Positions 14,911-25,523 of a DNA stretch of 64,000 nt are shown in pieces. A program made the translations under genes and the position numbers. The notes below the pieces were generated by a model. The model was not told the origin of the DNA and made no database searches. It worked only from the letters and a program-made list of their open reading frames with translations. The DNA comes from Tolypeutes matacus (Eukaryota > Chordata > Mammalia > Cingulata > Chlamyphoridae): the NCBI GenBank assembly GCA_026826555.1, contig JAKSZT010053764.1, forward strand, positions 38,437,697-38,501,696, written 5' to 3'. The first letter of the stretch is position 1; every line of letters begins with the position of its first letter.

Positions 14911-16473
14911 TTTTTTTTATTATTATTATTATTTTTTATTATGGGTAAAAATCAAAATTCTCACAATACATATAAACATTTGCAAAATGATATATAAATA
15001 TATATGCATATATGTGTATTTGCTTACAAAAATGTTGTTTATATATATATATATATATACATATATTTTAAGAGGTGCTTAGATTACCCAAAATATTACA
15101 CGGAACCCACTGGGATTCCCATGTTGCCCACCTCCCACACCTCCCATCACATACCACACAAACATCTCCCACAGTGTGGCCCACCACCCTCAATGAACTT
15201 ACACATCCTGGAGCCTTGCCACCAACCATAGACCACAGTTCACACTGTAGACCACACTCTCTCTCACTCAGTTCTGAGTGGTGTGTGTTGATTTAAAATG
15301 GCCTACATCCGTTGCCACAACAGTACTCAGGACAACCTCCAACTCCCAAAGAAGCCACTGTATTTCAACTGCTCGTCCCCTCCCTACCCCAAAAGTGTCA
15401 AGTGGCCACTGGCTCCACCTCATTGTTATAATTTCTTGCATTGCTAGAATCACCATATGTGAACAAGAGAATACCATCAAGTCCACTCTAGTCCATAGTT
15501 CTTCCCCCAATCCCGAGGGGACTGGGATGGTGATGTCCACTCCAACTCCAAGTGAGAGAGGGCTTATATCCCATGGATATGGTGGGTGGGATGATCCTGC
15601 CTGCAGATGCAGGCCCTCTCCATTCCCTGGGATGGCCATTACCCAAGGTTGTCTCCTTACCAGGTGACTTGGATGAGTCCATTGAGCTGTAGGGTGGGAG
15701 TTACAGCTCCACCTAGATTTCATGCACACCTGGCACATAGGTAGGCGGGATGCTCCAGTCTCTGGAAGTATACCTAAAAACTCCAGCATCGCATATAGGT
15801 TTGAATAGAAGGGACTGGTGAACCATGTGCAGGGAGGACTTATTTGAGTCTAATTCTGTCACTCTCAGGAGCACAGATTCCAAAATAGAACCCACTGATA
15901 AGGCATCAGTCTCTGGGGCTATCCCCCCTTATATAGGACCAGGGTGTCTCCGGAGCTCTCAGGAACCCCACTGAGTGGGGTGATAGGCACTTAGATGTTC
16001 TATGAGCTCCTACTGAGGTGTGCATAAGAGTTACCTCTGGGATGACCTCCCGACTCTCTTTGAAGTCTCTTAGCCACTTGAACTCATTTGTCTTTACCAT
16101 TTCCCCCTTTTATTCAAGGTCTTTTTCCAGTTGTGTTGCCAGTTGGCACTTGGTATTAATCCCTCGTTGCCAGGGAGGCTCATCCCCGGGAGTCATGTCC
16201 CACGTTGGGGGGAAGGTAATGCAATCATATGCCGAGTTTGGCTTAGAGAGAGGCCACATTTGAGCAACAAGGAGGCTCTCAGGTGGCAACCCTTAGGCAC
16301 CCCACAACTGCAGGCTAAGTCTCATTTACAAGAGCAAAGACTCACAAGGGTAGTCATCAATAAACAAACAAACAAACAAACAAACAAAAAAAAAAAACAT
16401 CAGTGGGTCATCCTATTTTGTCAGGCACTGTCCCTACACTCAGAGGACTATTGTTGCTCCCTTGGAGACTGTT
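14911..16473 (-). mobile_element. Unassigned 1.56-kb retroposon, copy 1 (longest)
   Basis: On the minus strand it runs from aacagtctccaagggagc to the end gatttttacccataat plus A tract (T tract on plus, 14911-14936). A 10-bp duplication brackets it, as for L1-driven insertion. It has an internal (TATA)n near 15040-15060, a (GTTT)n/T12 stretch at 16362-16399 on the minus strand, a TATA-like ctatataagg at about 15929-15938 and a 173-codon frame at 15789-15268. The same sequence recurs at 37974-38341, 63413-64000 and, diverged, at 45090-45740. Neither L1 ORF1 nor ORF2 motifs are present. Function and family unknown; a non-autonomous element that uses L1 enzymes is the likeliest reading. Confidence 0.75.
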
Positions 16474-16483
16474 ATTAAATTCT
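16474..16483. repeat. Target-site duplication, right copy (retroposon copy 1)
   Basis: Second attaaattct, paired with 14901-14910. Confidence 0.7.
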
Positions 16484-16544
16484 ATTCTAAATTCCATTTG
16501 CAGGAGAATATCTATTTGTCTCTAATATCATTTATGAATCTATT

Positions 16545-16795
16545 ACTTCAGTCGATGTTTATTGAACACATGTAATATGGAAAGACTGAAACTAGTGTTT
16601 GAGTGTCTGCTATGTGCCAAGTACGTGTGTTTTTACAGATTCTGAATCATTTAATCTGAATGGCAATTTTGTGAGAGAGGTGTTATTTTATCCATTTGGC
16701 ACATAAAAAAATTGAGGCCTGGAGAGGTTTAAGTGTCCACAGACACTGAACCGGTAAGTATTGGTCTTAGGGTTCAAAAGTTTCTCTCACAGAGA
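16545..16795 (-). repeat. MIR SINE, antisense
   Basis: Plus strand shows gatgtttattgaacacatg, gagtgtctgctatgtgccaag, tctgaatcatttaatctg, attttgtgagagaggtgttat, aaaattgaggcctggagagg and, near the end, ggtcttagggttcaa, the reversed MIR order. Confidence 0.85.
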
Positions 16796-16939
16796 GAAAG
16801 CTCATTTGTGCTTCCTACAATAGCAATGATTTTTCTCCTTTTAAAAATTATCTTTTTCTTTCTCTCTAATTTAATTGCCTTATTGCCAAAGAATATGGCT
16901 TATCTGACGTCTCTTCTTAGAATGTTTTAAGGTCTCCTC

Positions 16940-17124
16940 TGTGACCTGGTATCTGAGCTGTTTCTATAAATATTCCATATTTTCTTGAAAAGATTGTATA
17001 TTCTCTGCTAGTGCAGGGTTGCATATATTGAATAAATTAAACTTGTTAATTTGGTTGTTTAAATCTTCTCTATCTTTACCAACTTTGGTCTGCTTGCTTT
17101 ATCAGTTCCTGTTAGAAGATGTTA
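16940..17124 (-). mobile_element. Old antisense L1 (ORF2), left part of a split copy
   Basis: Holds reversed ORF2 sequence (ttggtctgcttgctttatcag, gttaaaatcacccaccatg). The phrase is cut at 17125-17139 by a younger L1 and resumes at 18344 with attatttatttgcc. Read through the cut, it gives the known reversed ORF2 phrase around the endonuclease region. Confidence 0.8.
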
Positions 17125-17139
17125 AAATCACCCACCATG
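17125..17139. repeat. Target-site duplication, left copy (nested L1)
   Basis: aaatcacccaccatg occurs here and again at 18329-18343, 15 bases without mismatch, bracketing the sense L1. Confidence 0.9.
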
Positions 17140-18328
17140 GAATGTAGAATAGTACAGCCACTCTGGAAGTCTGTTTGGCAATTCCTAAGGAAGTTAGATA
17201 TAGATATGGCATATGACCTGGCAATACCACTACTAGGTGTATACTCAGCAGATCTGAAAACAGGTACACGAACAGACATTTGCACACTGATGTTCATAGA
17301 GACATTATTCACATTTGCCAAAAGGTGGAAACAACCCAGGTGTCCATTAAATGACAAATGGATAAACAAGCTGTGGTATGTACACATGACGGAATATTAT
17401 TCACCTGTAAGAAGAAATGAAATTGTGAAGCATATGACAACATGGATGAACCTGGAGGACATTATGTTGTGTGAAGCAAGCCATGCACAAAAGGACAAAT
17501 ATTGTATGATTTCACTACTATAAACTAATGAGCAAACTTGTAGTGTTAATAGCTAGAATATAAGTCATCAGAGAATAGAATGTGGTTAGCAAATAGAAAG
17601 CTGGGGTTTAATCTGTGCAAAATTGGTAAAAATTTGTTTTTAAATATTTGGAAATGAATAGAAATGGTGAAAGGACACCATAGGATTTGGAATTAGTAGG
17701 GCTAACATATGGGTATGGTAGTGGTTTGTTTTTTGTTGTTTTCCTTTTTTTGGAGCAATGAAAATGTCCTAATATTGATTGAAGTGATGAATTCACAACT
17801 CTGTAACTATGCCAAATGCAGTGATTGTACACTTTAGATAAATTGTATGGTTTATGAACAAAAAAAAGTACAGTTTGCCAAAGGGGTGCCGATGCAAAGT
17901 ATCAGAAATGTGTTGGCTTTTATAATGGTCATTTATTTGGGGTAAACGCTTACAGTTCCAAGGCTGTGAAAAGTCCAATTCAAGGCAGCATATGAGGACT
18001 AAATTTAATGCAATCAAAGGGTATCACACCCAGAGGAATAGATTAGTTTACAAACATATTCTTTTTGGATTCATAAAATAATCTCAAACTGCCACAGGTG
18101 GTTTGGGGGAAAGTACACCAAATGTGAGATATGGACTATAGTTAGTAGTAATACTTTGTTATAAATGTTTCACAAGAATGCAAGGTATTGGTGGTGGGGT
18201 GATCTATAGGAGCCCTGTATACTGTTATGCATGTTTGTTTTGTAAGTTCACAACTTTTACTATACGTTGTTTATGTATGTTCATGTATGAATGATATACT
18301 TTAATAAACATTTTTTAAATCGAAGAAG
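17140..18328 (+). mobile_element. 5'-truncated sense L1 nested in an older L1
   Basis: Starts within the C-terminal part of ORF2 and runs to the 3' end (aatgatatactttaataaac, then a T6AAA tail remnant). The first 384 bases keep an open frame with the ORF2p end: WQFLRKLDIDM, AIPLLGVYS, KRWKQPRCPLNDKWINK, TEYYSPVRRNE and NLEDIMLCEAS, stop at 17523. The 3' UTR is interrupted by an LTR remnant at 17870-18098. The 15-bp duplications give both ends. Truncation at the 5' end is usual for L1. Confidence 0.93.
17870..18098 (-). mobile_element. Internally deleted LTR inside the nested L1
   Basis: agtttgccaaaggggtgccgatgc at the left and aatctcaaactgccaca at the right match both ends of the LTR at 26188-26907, but about 480 internal bases are missing (the join is near 17995). 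It lies within the L1 3' UTR, so it is the third layer of this nest. Confidence 0.8.
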
Positions 18329-18343
18329 AAATCACCCACCATG
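18329..18343. repeat. Target-site duplication, right copy (nested L1)
   Basis: Second aaatcacccaccatg, paired with 17125-17139. Confidence 0.9.
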
Positions 18344-18942
18344 ATTATTTATTTGCCAAATTCTTTTTGCCATTCTGTTGGTTTTTGCTTGATATATATT
18401 TTGGACTATGCTGTTGGCTGCATACAAATGCATGATTTTTGTAGACTTTTCATGATTGGTAGATTGTTGTAGTGACTCTTATGAGGTTCTTCATGCTTTT
18501 TGCCTTAAATCCTATTTTATCTAATCCTAATATTGGTATGCTGGCTTTGTTTTAACTAGGTATTTACTTAGTATATGTATTTTTTCTATTACCTCATTTT
18601 CTGCCTCTCTGTATGATTTTGTTTTAGGTAGGCTTTCTGTAACCAGCACAGATTTTAATTTTTAATGTACTCAGACAAATGCTGTCTTTTCATGGCGAGT
18701 GTAATTGTGACCGTCGTTGAGGTTAGACTTATTTGTTCTACCTTACTTTGTGTTCTTTCACATTCTTTTACTCTTTTCCTGCCTTCTGGTGGATTGATAA
18801 ACATTTCCATATTTTCTTTTGCATCCCTTGCTGGTTTGTAAGCCATAGGTGTATTTCTGTTTATTTCAGTGGTTACGCTTAGCATTATTCCACACACATT
18901 TGTTTTTGTTTTTGTTTTTTCTTTCTATCCACATACATTTAA
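18344..18942 (-). mobile_element. Old antisense L1, right part of the split copy
   Basis: Continues the reversed ORF2 start: gtcttgggctgc-type phrases are degraded, but ggctttctgtaaccagcaca, ctaatcctaatattggtatgc and gactcttatgaggttctt fit the order found in the complete L1 between about 7200 and 7700. Highly diverged. Confidence 0.7.
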
Positions 18943-19286
18943 AAAAAAGATTTATTTATTTATTTATTCCTCCCCTCCCCCCTCGTTGTTTTGTACTCAC
19001 TGTCTGCTCTCTGTTCTTCTGTGTCTGCTTGTCTTCTCTTTAGGCAGCACAGGGAATTGATCCTGGAACCTTCCGGAGTGGGAGAGAAGCACTCAGTCTC
19101 TAGTGTCACCTCAGTTTCGTGGTCTGCTGCATCTTAGTGTCTCTCTTCTGTGTCTCTTTTTGTTGCATCATCTTGTTGTGCCAGCTCTCTGTGCGGGCCA
19201 GTTTGCCTTCACCAGGAGGCCCCGGGAATCAAACCCTAGACCTCCTGTATGGTAGACTGGAGCTCAATCTCTTGAGCCACATCCAC
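18943..19286 (-). mobile_element. Long tRNA-derived SINE (DAS type), antisense
   Basis: Minus strand begins ggatgtggctcaagagattg (A box), followed by tctaccatacaggaggtctag and ggtttgattcccggggcctcc (B box). After this head comes a body containing ctgcagcagaccac-like and gacacagaagaacagag-like phrases, and an (ATTT)n/A-rich end (plus strand 18945-18968). It matches the SINE at 54535-54974 over its whole length, but with a shorter middle. The element is mobilised by L1 enzymes. Confidence 0.85.
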
Positions 19287-20094
19287 TTCCCCCACAAACT
19301 CTTTTTAACAGCATAGTTTTCTAACAACATGTCAAGTTATGCTTAGCTCTGGTCCCCATCAGAGGGGACAAAATCACCATGTGCAGGAACAACTCAGTGA
19401 ATGCCTCCCATCTTGCCTTTTTGCCTAGCTATGGTTTTACCTTTTGTACCATCTCTCTACGCACATGTCTAGCTGTCTGTCTACCTCTCAGCCCATCTGT
19501 CCCTCTCTCTCGCTTGGAGCCTGCCCTTCTTGCCCGCTTTCTTGCAACTGCTTCAGCTCTGCTTGTGGCTTTTATCTCTTCTGTTTCTGGTCCACAGACC
19601 TGTTTGTCTTGTTTGGAATCTGCCTGTGACTTCTTTGTTTTCCCTTTTCATTTTTTCAAAATCTATTATTGTTGTGTATTGGAGTGGCAGAGGTGTGTCA
19701 GAACTTGAAGTTACAGAGCTGGCCTGGCTGGAATTCTCTAGCCTAATTTTGAAAGTATCCTAAGCAGTCCCTGGTGGTGTAGTAGGAGTCTCCTGATTGA
19801 AAAAAAGTGTAAGGTTTTTTTTTTTTTTTTTGTTGTTGTTGTTGTTGTTTGTTGGCTTTTCTTATATTTGAAAAACTCCCAGTTCTACAGTCCTATATTT
19901 TATTTATGGCCAAAGGCGGTTTACTCTTAGGGCATCCCTTAGCACACACTAAACCTTTGTGAAAATTCCAAGATGTCCTTTCCTCCAGATAGACCAGCCC
20001 TATTGCAAGCAGATGGCAGATTGCATTTCAGACCTGGTTCATCCATTCGGTGGGTCTGTTAATCAGTAATCTTGATGAGTGAATTATTAAGGTT
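19287..20094. other. Unassigned, pyrimidine-rich DNA with (GTT)n
   Basis: Mostly C/T-rich (ctagctgtctgtctacctctc and so on, 19465-19560). A T18 run followed by (GTT)n lies at 19816-19850. Three overlapping open frames run through the C/T-rich part, a base-composition effect. Some of the stretch could be the far end of the old L1. Confidence 0.45.
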
Positions 20095-20482
20095 TATAGG
20101 GTAGGTTGAATTCCAAACCCCAACATTCTTGTGGGTGGGAACTCATTTGTAAATAGGACCCTTTAAAGAGGGATCATAAATTAAGATGTGGCCCAGCTGA
20201 GTCAAAGTGGGCCTTAATCCCTATTACTGGAGTCCTTTCTAAGCAGAAGAAATCCAGATGCAGTGAGTCAGAGAAGGCCATGGGAAGAAGCCGGAAGTCA
20301 GCAGAAACCGGAAGAGCAGACACAAGGAGCGAGAGCTTGCCATGTGAGGGGAGGCAAAAATGCAACTCAGGAAACCCCAAGGATGGTGGTGAGCCAGCAC
20401 CAGGACGCTTCAGACTTCAGGGACAATGCATGGTCCTGCCGATGCCCTGATTTTGAACTTCTAGCCTCTGAAATGGCCGAGC
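20095..20482 (+). mobile_element. MaLR-like LTR, first part
   Basis: Sense-oriented LTR: ggttgaattccaaacccc at the start, then aactcatttgtaaataggaccc, ggccttaatccctattactgg, gactt-rich middle and the polyadenylation region ggccgagccaataaatcttg. It is cut at its poly(A) signal by an inserted retrocopy and resumes at 21446. Phrases match those of the mammalian MaLR LTRs (tagcctctg, ccaataaa). Confidence 0.8.
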
Positions 20483-20497
20483 CAATAAATCTTGTTT
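20483..20497. repeat. Target-site duplication, left copy (retrocopy)
   Basis: caataaatcttgttt, also at 21431-21445; 15 bases, perfect. It lies over the LTR's own AATAAA signal. Confidence 0.9.
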
Positions 20498-21430
20498 TTT
20501 TTTTTTTTTCTTTTTTTGACTGCATAAATGATTTTTTTATTTTACAGAATCTCTCTGAAATATACATTAAAAAAACAAGAATGTGTCCCATTGGAGGTGA
20601 AAATTAACTCTACGTCAGATTACAATGACAATATTTTCTCATAGAGCAATTAGGAGAATGTAAAATTAAAAAAAGAAATTTTAAGCCTTCGTTAAAATAT
20701 ACATGTTAAAAATGGTTAATTATATGTTTTGATATAAAAATAAATCCTTACTTAGGAGGCAGAAAGAATTTTTCCCCATACCCTGTGTGTTAATTGGAAA
20801 GGAAAGATTTTAGCCCTTTAAATATTAAACTCTGTAAAAATAAAAGGCTTCATATAGAAGAGTTCCTGTGGCAAGCATATTTTACCTTAATTTTTGAGCT
20901 AGATTTTCTTCCTAATAATTATTAGAGTAATATTAAACTACTGTAACTGGCAGAAAAGTAATGGGAGGACAAGAAATGCTTCTCACTGATGCTTCCTTTT
21001 TTGAATATTCACAATTTAAATCAATAATTCAGAGGACCTCTTTTTACATGACTTCACGATTCTGTACTGAATGTTTACATTGTTTGGGATTTTGTTCCAA
21101 GGAAACCATTCCTGATTTTCTGGACATCATTGGGCTGTAACTGACGGTGGAGAGATTGTGATGCAGGTGTCCATATATATATTCCTGCTAGCCTCCAACT
21201 TTCTCCCAGGATTTATGAAGGACCTTGCCAACACGCAGAAGGGAAAAAGTGAGCATTTGAAATGAAATGGAACTTCTGCATTGGATTCCAAAAGGTCTTG
21301 CCGGGATGGAGTGTGGCAAACCAAAATCCTGGTCATCCTGCCAATGCAATCCCATGAAAAATGGACAGGATTCGTTTCCTAGTTACTGGCAAGGCTTGTC
21401 TTCTTTCTGCTCCTGCAAATCAGGGAACTA
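20498..21430 (-). pseudogene. Retrocopy of an unidentified transcript
   Basis: About 930 bases on the minus strand, ending in a poly(A) tail (T tract at 20498-20517 on the plus strand). An AATAAA signal (ctgtaaaataaaaaaatcat on the minus strand, about 20535-20555) lies 20-30 bases before the tail. Perfect 15-bp duplications and a nick site of the gttt/aag form show L1-mediated insertion. The sequence is AT-rich and resembles an mRNA 3' UTR; a 69-codon frame at 21336-21127 near its 5' end matches no protein I know. It has no L1, SINE or LTR motifs. The parent gene is unknown. Confidence 0.8.
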
Positions 21431-21445
21431 CAATAAATCTTGTTT
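21431..21445. repeat. Target-site duplication, right copy (retrocopy)
   Basis: Second caataaatcttgttt, paired with 20483-20497. Confidence 0.9.
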
Positions 21446-21496
21446 AAGCCAACCCATTGGGTGATATTTGTCATAGCTGCCTGGCAAACTAAGACA
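21446..21496 (+). mobile_element. MaLR-like LTR, last part
   Basis: aagccaacccattgggtgatatttgtcatagctgcctggcaaactaagaca completes the LTR started at 20095, ending in CA. The join with 20482 gives a normal MaLR ending (aataaatcttg, then taagccaaccca). Confidence 0.85.
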
Positions 21497-22078
21497 GCTT
21501 ACTAACAATTAGGATTTATAAACTGCAATTAGCATGTTATTAGAACTTAATGATGTTCTATTCAGAATTCTTACCCAAAAGGCTGGTTGCTTCATAGCTA
21601 TGCAGAGTTTTCCCTGTTCCTGTGTAGGCACTGAGAGCCAGAATTCCCCTAAAAATTGAGCTCTGGGAGAGAAGTTTGAGAATTCCTACATTACATTATA
21701 TGTGTGTGCCAGGTAGGTCATTTGCAGGTGTCCCTCAACCCGTGCCCTAGAGCAAACCCAGATTTTTTATCATGATTTTTTATACCTTTGTGTCATCTAC
21801 CCTAAATGTGAATCTAGGTAGAAGCACCAAAACAACTCCAATATTTTAACAGAAGCTAACAACAGCAATAAAAAATTAAGAGAATTGCAGAGCACTAATG
21901 GATAGCACCAGAATTGTGCTCTGAAAACAAAATCCTTGATTTGTAGCTTTTGCTGATTTTTGTGGTGTAAATATTCCCACTGTGGCAGATTTCAAGTTGT
22001 TACTGCATTGGTATCACTGAACATGGACGTGTAAAGATACCCATATAGTCGTCTTCAACACACCACTTGATTACATTG
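21497..22078. other. Unassigned DNA
   Basis: No repeat family, RNA or exon recognised in this 580-base AT-rich stretch. Confidence 0.5.
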
Positions 22079-22489
22079 TGTGATAGTTTAATTTTAATGA
22101 TTAGAGGTCATTTTGAAACTAGATTTTCAAAGTTCATAGAACAACTGCATAAACTCTTAAAACAGAGCTATCTGCTGCCTGAAGACAGAAGGGGAGTCAG
22201 AGATTTAAGCATAAGAAGGGCTTGACATGTTGTGCATTTTTAGATGGAAGGGGACATGTGGAAATCACGAAGGAACAGAATTCTACAAACAACTGCTGAT
22301 CTTGGAAGAGGACCTCGAGCCCCAGAGGAGAACACAATTAAGACCTATAACTTGATTATATCGTGGTGAGACCCTGAGCAGAAAATCCAGCACCATGCCA
22401 AACTTGAGAAACTGTGAGATAATAAACAGGTGTTATTTTACACCACTAGATTCGCAATAATTTGTTATGCCGCATAGGCCATTCATACA
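22079..22489 (+). mobile_element. Probable LTR, sense
   Basis: Begins tgtgatagtttaattttaatg and ends ggccattcataca (TG...CA). The end part agaaactgtgagataataaacaggtgttattttacaccactaga is the typical MaLR polyadenylation region followed by an R-U5-like tail. No 5-bp duplication is visible, so the borders are less sure than the family type. Confidence 0.65.
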
Positions 22490-22975
22490 CTTTTTCTGTC
22501 AAGAAAATGGCTCTTGCTATGTATCCAATGGCCTTTAAGCTCTTTCCCTGTCCTCCTATGGCTTGGCATCAGCAGAATTTGGGGCCACTGATAACCCCGT
22601 TTTCCTGAAACACTTCCTTTCCTATACCCCCCTTTCCCTTTCTCTCTCACTTTTCAGTTTTCTTTGATGACTCAAGCTCCTCTTTTAATACCTTTAAATA
22701 TCTTGATTTCCTTAGGGAAAAAAAAAAGTTCAAAGAACAATTGGCCCAAAAATATATCTAGTAGGCAGACAATAGCCACAAGCTTGAGGTCTTAAACTGG
22801 AGAATTGTTTGGGTCCTGGACAGTCATCAGCTGCAAGAGAGAGCAGATCCAAGGGGCAGAGGACCAAGCCTAGTTGTGAATTCTTTCATCCGCAACCTGC
22901 CATCCCCACTCTAGGGATATTATTTTGAATGGGGTGTCTCACCTTTTTTTTTTTTTTCTTCCAGCATTGTTCAAT
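22490..22975. other. Unassigned DNA
   Basis: No gene or repeat recognised. A T15 tract at about 22945-22960 directly precedes the L1 piece downstream. Confidence 0.5.
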
Positions 22976-23191
22976 ACATTTTTTTTTTTTTTAATTAGAG
23001 AAGTTGTAGATTTACAGAGCGATCATGCAGAAAAGACAGAATTCCATATACCCATTCTCATTTTTAACATTTTGCATTAGTGTGGTACCTTAGTTACAAT
23101 GGAGAAGAGAATGTTATTATAATTGTACTATTAACTATAGTCCATAGTTTACATTAAGGTTCACTGTTTGTGTTGTAAAGTACTATGATTT
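22976..23191 (-). mobile_element. L1 3' UTR fragment, antisense
   Basis: A T14 tract, then agagaagttgtagatttacag, catgcagaaaagacagaattcc, cattagtgtggtacct, gtactattaactatagtcc and ggttcactgtttgtgttg: the reversed 3' UTR of an L1 group seen several times here. It stops before any coding part. Confidence 0.8.
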
Positions 23192-25522
23192 TTTTATTTT
23201 TTTATTTTTTAAAGATTTTTAAATGTTTTTCATTCTAGTGGGATATCTAGCTTCTATTTTAAAATTTTATTTAGAAAATTGTGAGTCTGGTTTTCAAGAC
23301 TATGATTGTGGGTATGTGAAGGTTTTCCTTCTTTTGAATGTACAGTGTCCTTTTTCCATTGGAATTTTAGTTATGTTTGTTACTTCCATCTGGTATGTAT
23401 TTGTCTTCCAAGAACTGGTCTGACAACCAATCTATGCCATTTTTATGTTTTATGTTTTATGTATACTTGATATCACATGAAATCTTGTAATCTAATCTAA
23501 TCTAATCTAATCTAATCTAATACTTTGGACTCATAGCTACCTTAATTTACCAGTGTGTTCTTTTTGTAGTTATGATGGTATGACAAATTTTACTTTTTCT
23601 TTTTTTGATAGATTTTACTTTTTTCTTTGTACTGGAGAATGTTACATTTTCCTGAACTTTAAATCAATGTTGTCCATGGTGTTATCTAAGAAAGTGACAG
23701 GCTGGGGGCACAGCGTTTACTCCAGTGAGTTTTACATTTCCAGGAAAAACTTGGAGAAAGATAAATGTGGAATCCTTTCTTTTTCTGAATTAAAAAAAAA
23801 ACAACGTTTTGATCTTTAGATTGAAAGAGATCTGCAATATGTGGACATTTGTTTAATCAAATATATTTGTGAATTTGGCTTTTACTATTTTATGCTGAAT
23901 ATTTTAGTAATTCTCTCCCCCAAACACCCCTCCTCTCCCTTTTTTAATAGGTCTTCACAACCACCCTGGGGTGGTTGATTTTTTTCCTATGTTGCAATGT
24001 TCTGGATTGAATTATGCTAAAAATATAAATATGGAATTTGCCTTCAAGCAAAGGTAAACCAGTTCCCCAGTAGCAACGTTTTGTTTACTTTTTGATCTTG
24101 AGAGTTGACAAACATTTTCAAGGATACCATATACATCACTTAATAGAATACAAATATTGGAACAAACATCAGAATCTAAGTCAATCTTTACCCAAATCAT
24201 GATCCTCAAAAAAATTCATTGAGAGACTTTAATGGCTATAGAAAGAAAAATGTGTTCAATTAAGAAATAAGTTTGGGAAATGCATCATACTCTATTTTCT
24301 CCTGAAAATTTACAATACTTAGTTACCCATTAAAGTTAGTTGGGTAATTTGAAAAGAGAACTAACAAACACACACATACGTATACAATTTATAACCATGT
24401 TTATCAAATATTTTGAGAAGAACATTTTTTCACACTATACCTGCTAATACCCTTTGAAAGGACATTCTCTGTAACATCAGTTTGAGAAATTTGCTCTAAA
24501 TCCATTGCTTGTGGATGACCATAGGTGGAATTTCATAGGTTTTATTATTGTTTTCTTGATAGGGATGTACAGCATTTTTACATCGTTTAAGCAACAGGTT
24601 CTAAATGCAGAAAAAAATTTTTTTTAATTGAATGAATTTATTCTTGGATTTGTCCATGAACACTTTGCTATGTGTAGTTGACTATGAATATGATTATGTT
24701 TCACTAAATAAAAGTTGAGAGCACTCTTGCCTCTTGTAAACATTTTATGCTTATGTCAAAGGAGAAAGTTTTGCATATCTTATGTTCATGTTTATTTCAT
24801 AATTGACAAGAATTATGGCAATGTGTTGACTGTCTTGCTTTCCTATTGTATATTTCTGATTATCAATGAAGTTGTAAACATTGCATTTATATATGCAACT
24901 ATGCAGTGTTTTAGAAAAAAAACAATTCAAATGGTGGAAACAACATCCCATTAAAGGGCTGAAAATTCCTTGGGAACTAAAGCACCTTTCATGATCCTTA
25001 CCCAGATAAAAAAAATAAATCAACATATTACAACCTTCTAAGGCCAGAAGAAATATTGCTTAAACTAAGTTGATTATTTTAATGGTAAAGTAGAAGATAG
25101 TCATTTAAAGAACTTTTGGATAATAAAGAAAAGTAGACAGAAAAAATAATATACCCACAGTTGTATCACTTAAAAACAAACATATATTTTTTTTCTATGC
25201 ATTAGTTCTTTTTAAAACAAAGTAAGAGGAAGCATATTTACTATGAAGATAATAGAATTTCAACTTCAGGGCCTCTTATTTGTAAAAATCCCTTCCAAGT
25301 CTCAAGAGGAGCACTAGGAATGTGTTAACATAGTTACATGTTCTGGTAAACTTTTTAAAGTTTACAAAACTAATTAAAATTCTTGAAACTGTGGTCTTAA
25401 GAAACAAGGTTTGGAGGAGAAACAAAGTTTGACATTTTGGGAACCAAAAGTGAGTCTGTGAAAAAGTCTTCCCATCAGCAGAAATAAGCAATTGTCAGCA
25501 CAGGATTCCATTTTTAAGTAGA
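23192..25522. other. Unassigned AT-rich DNA
   Basis: 2.3 kb in which only a pentanucleotide repeat (see 23488-23522) is recognisable. There are many A and T runs and short frames on both strands, none of them protein-like. Old, unrecognisable L1 sequence is possible for 23200-23820. Confidence 0.45.
23488..23522. repeat. (TCTAA)n pentanucleotide repeat
   Basis: Six perfect tctaa units in a row from 23491 to 23520, with partial units on either side. Simple tandem repeat without further sign of function. Confidence 0.95.
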
Positions 25523-25523
25523 C

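Noticed and set aside
15268..15789. 173-codon frame in retroposon copy 1 as a real protein, because copy 4 keeps part of the same frame
   Set aside because: Codon-by-codon comparison of about 75 aligned codons shows many more amino-acid-changing than silent differences, as expected for non-coding DNA. The shared frame reflects common descent without gaps, not selection.
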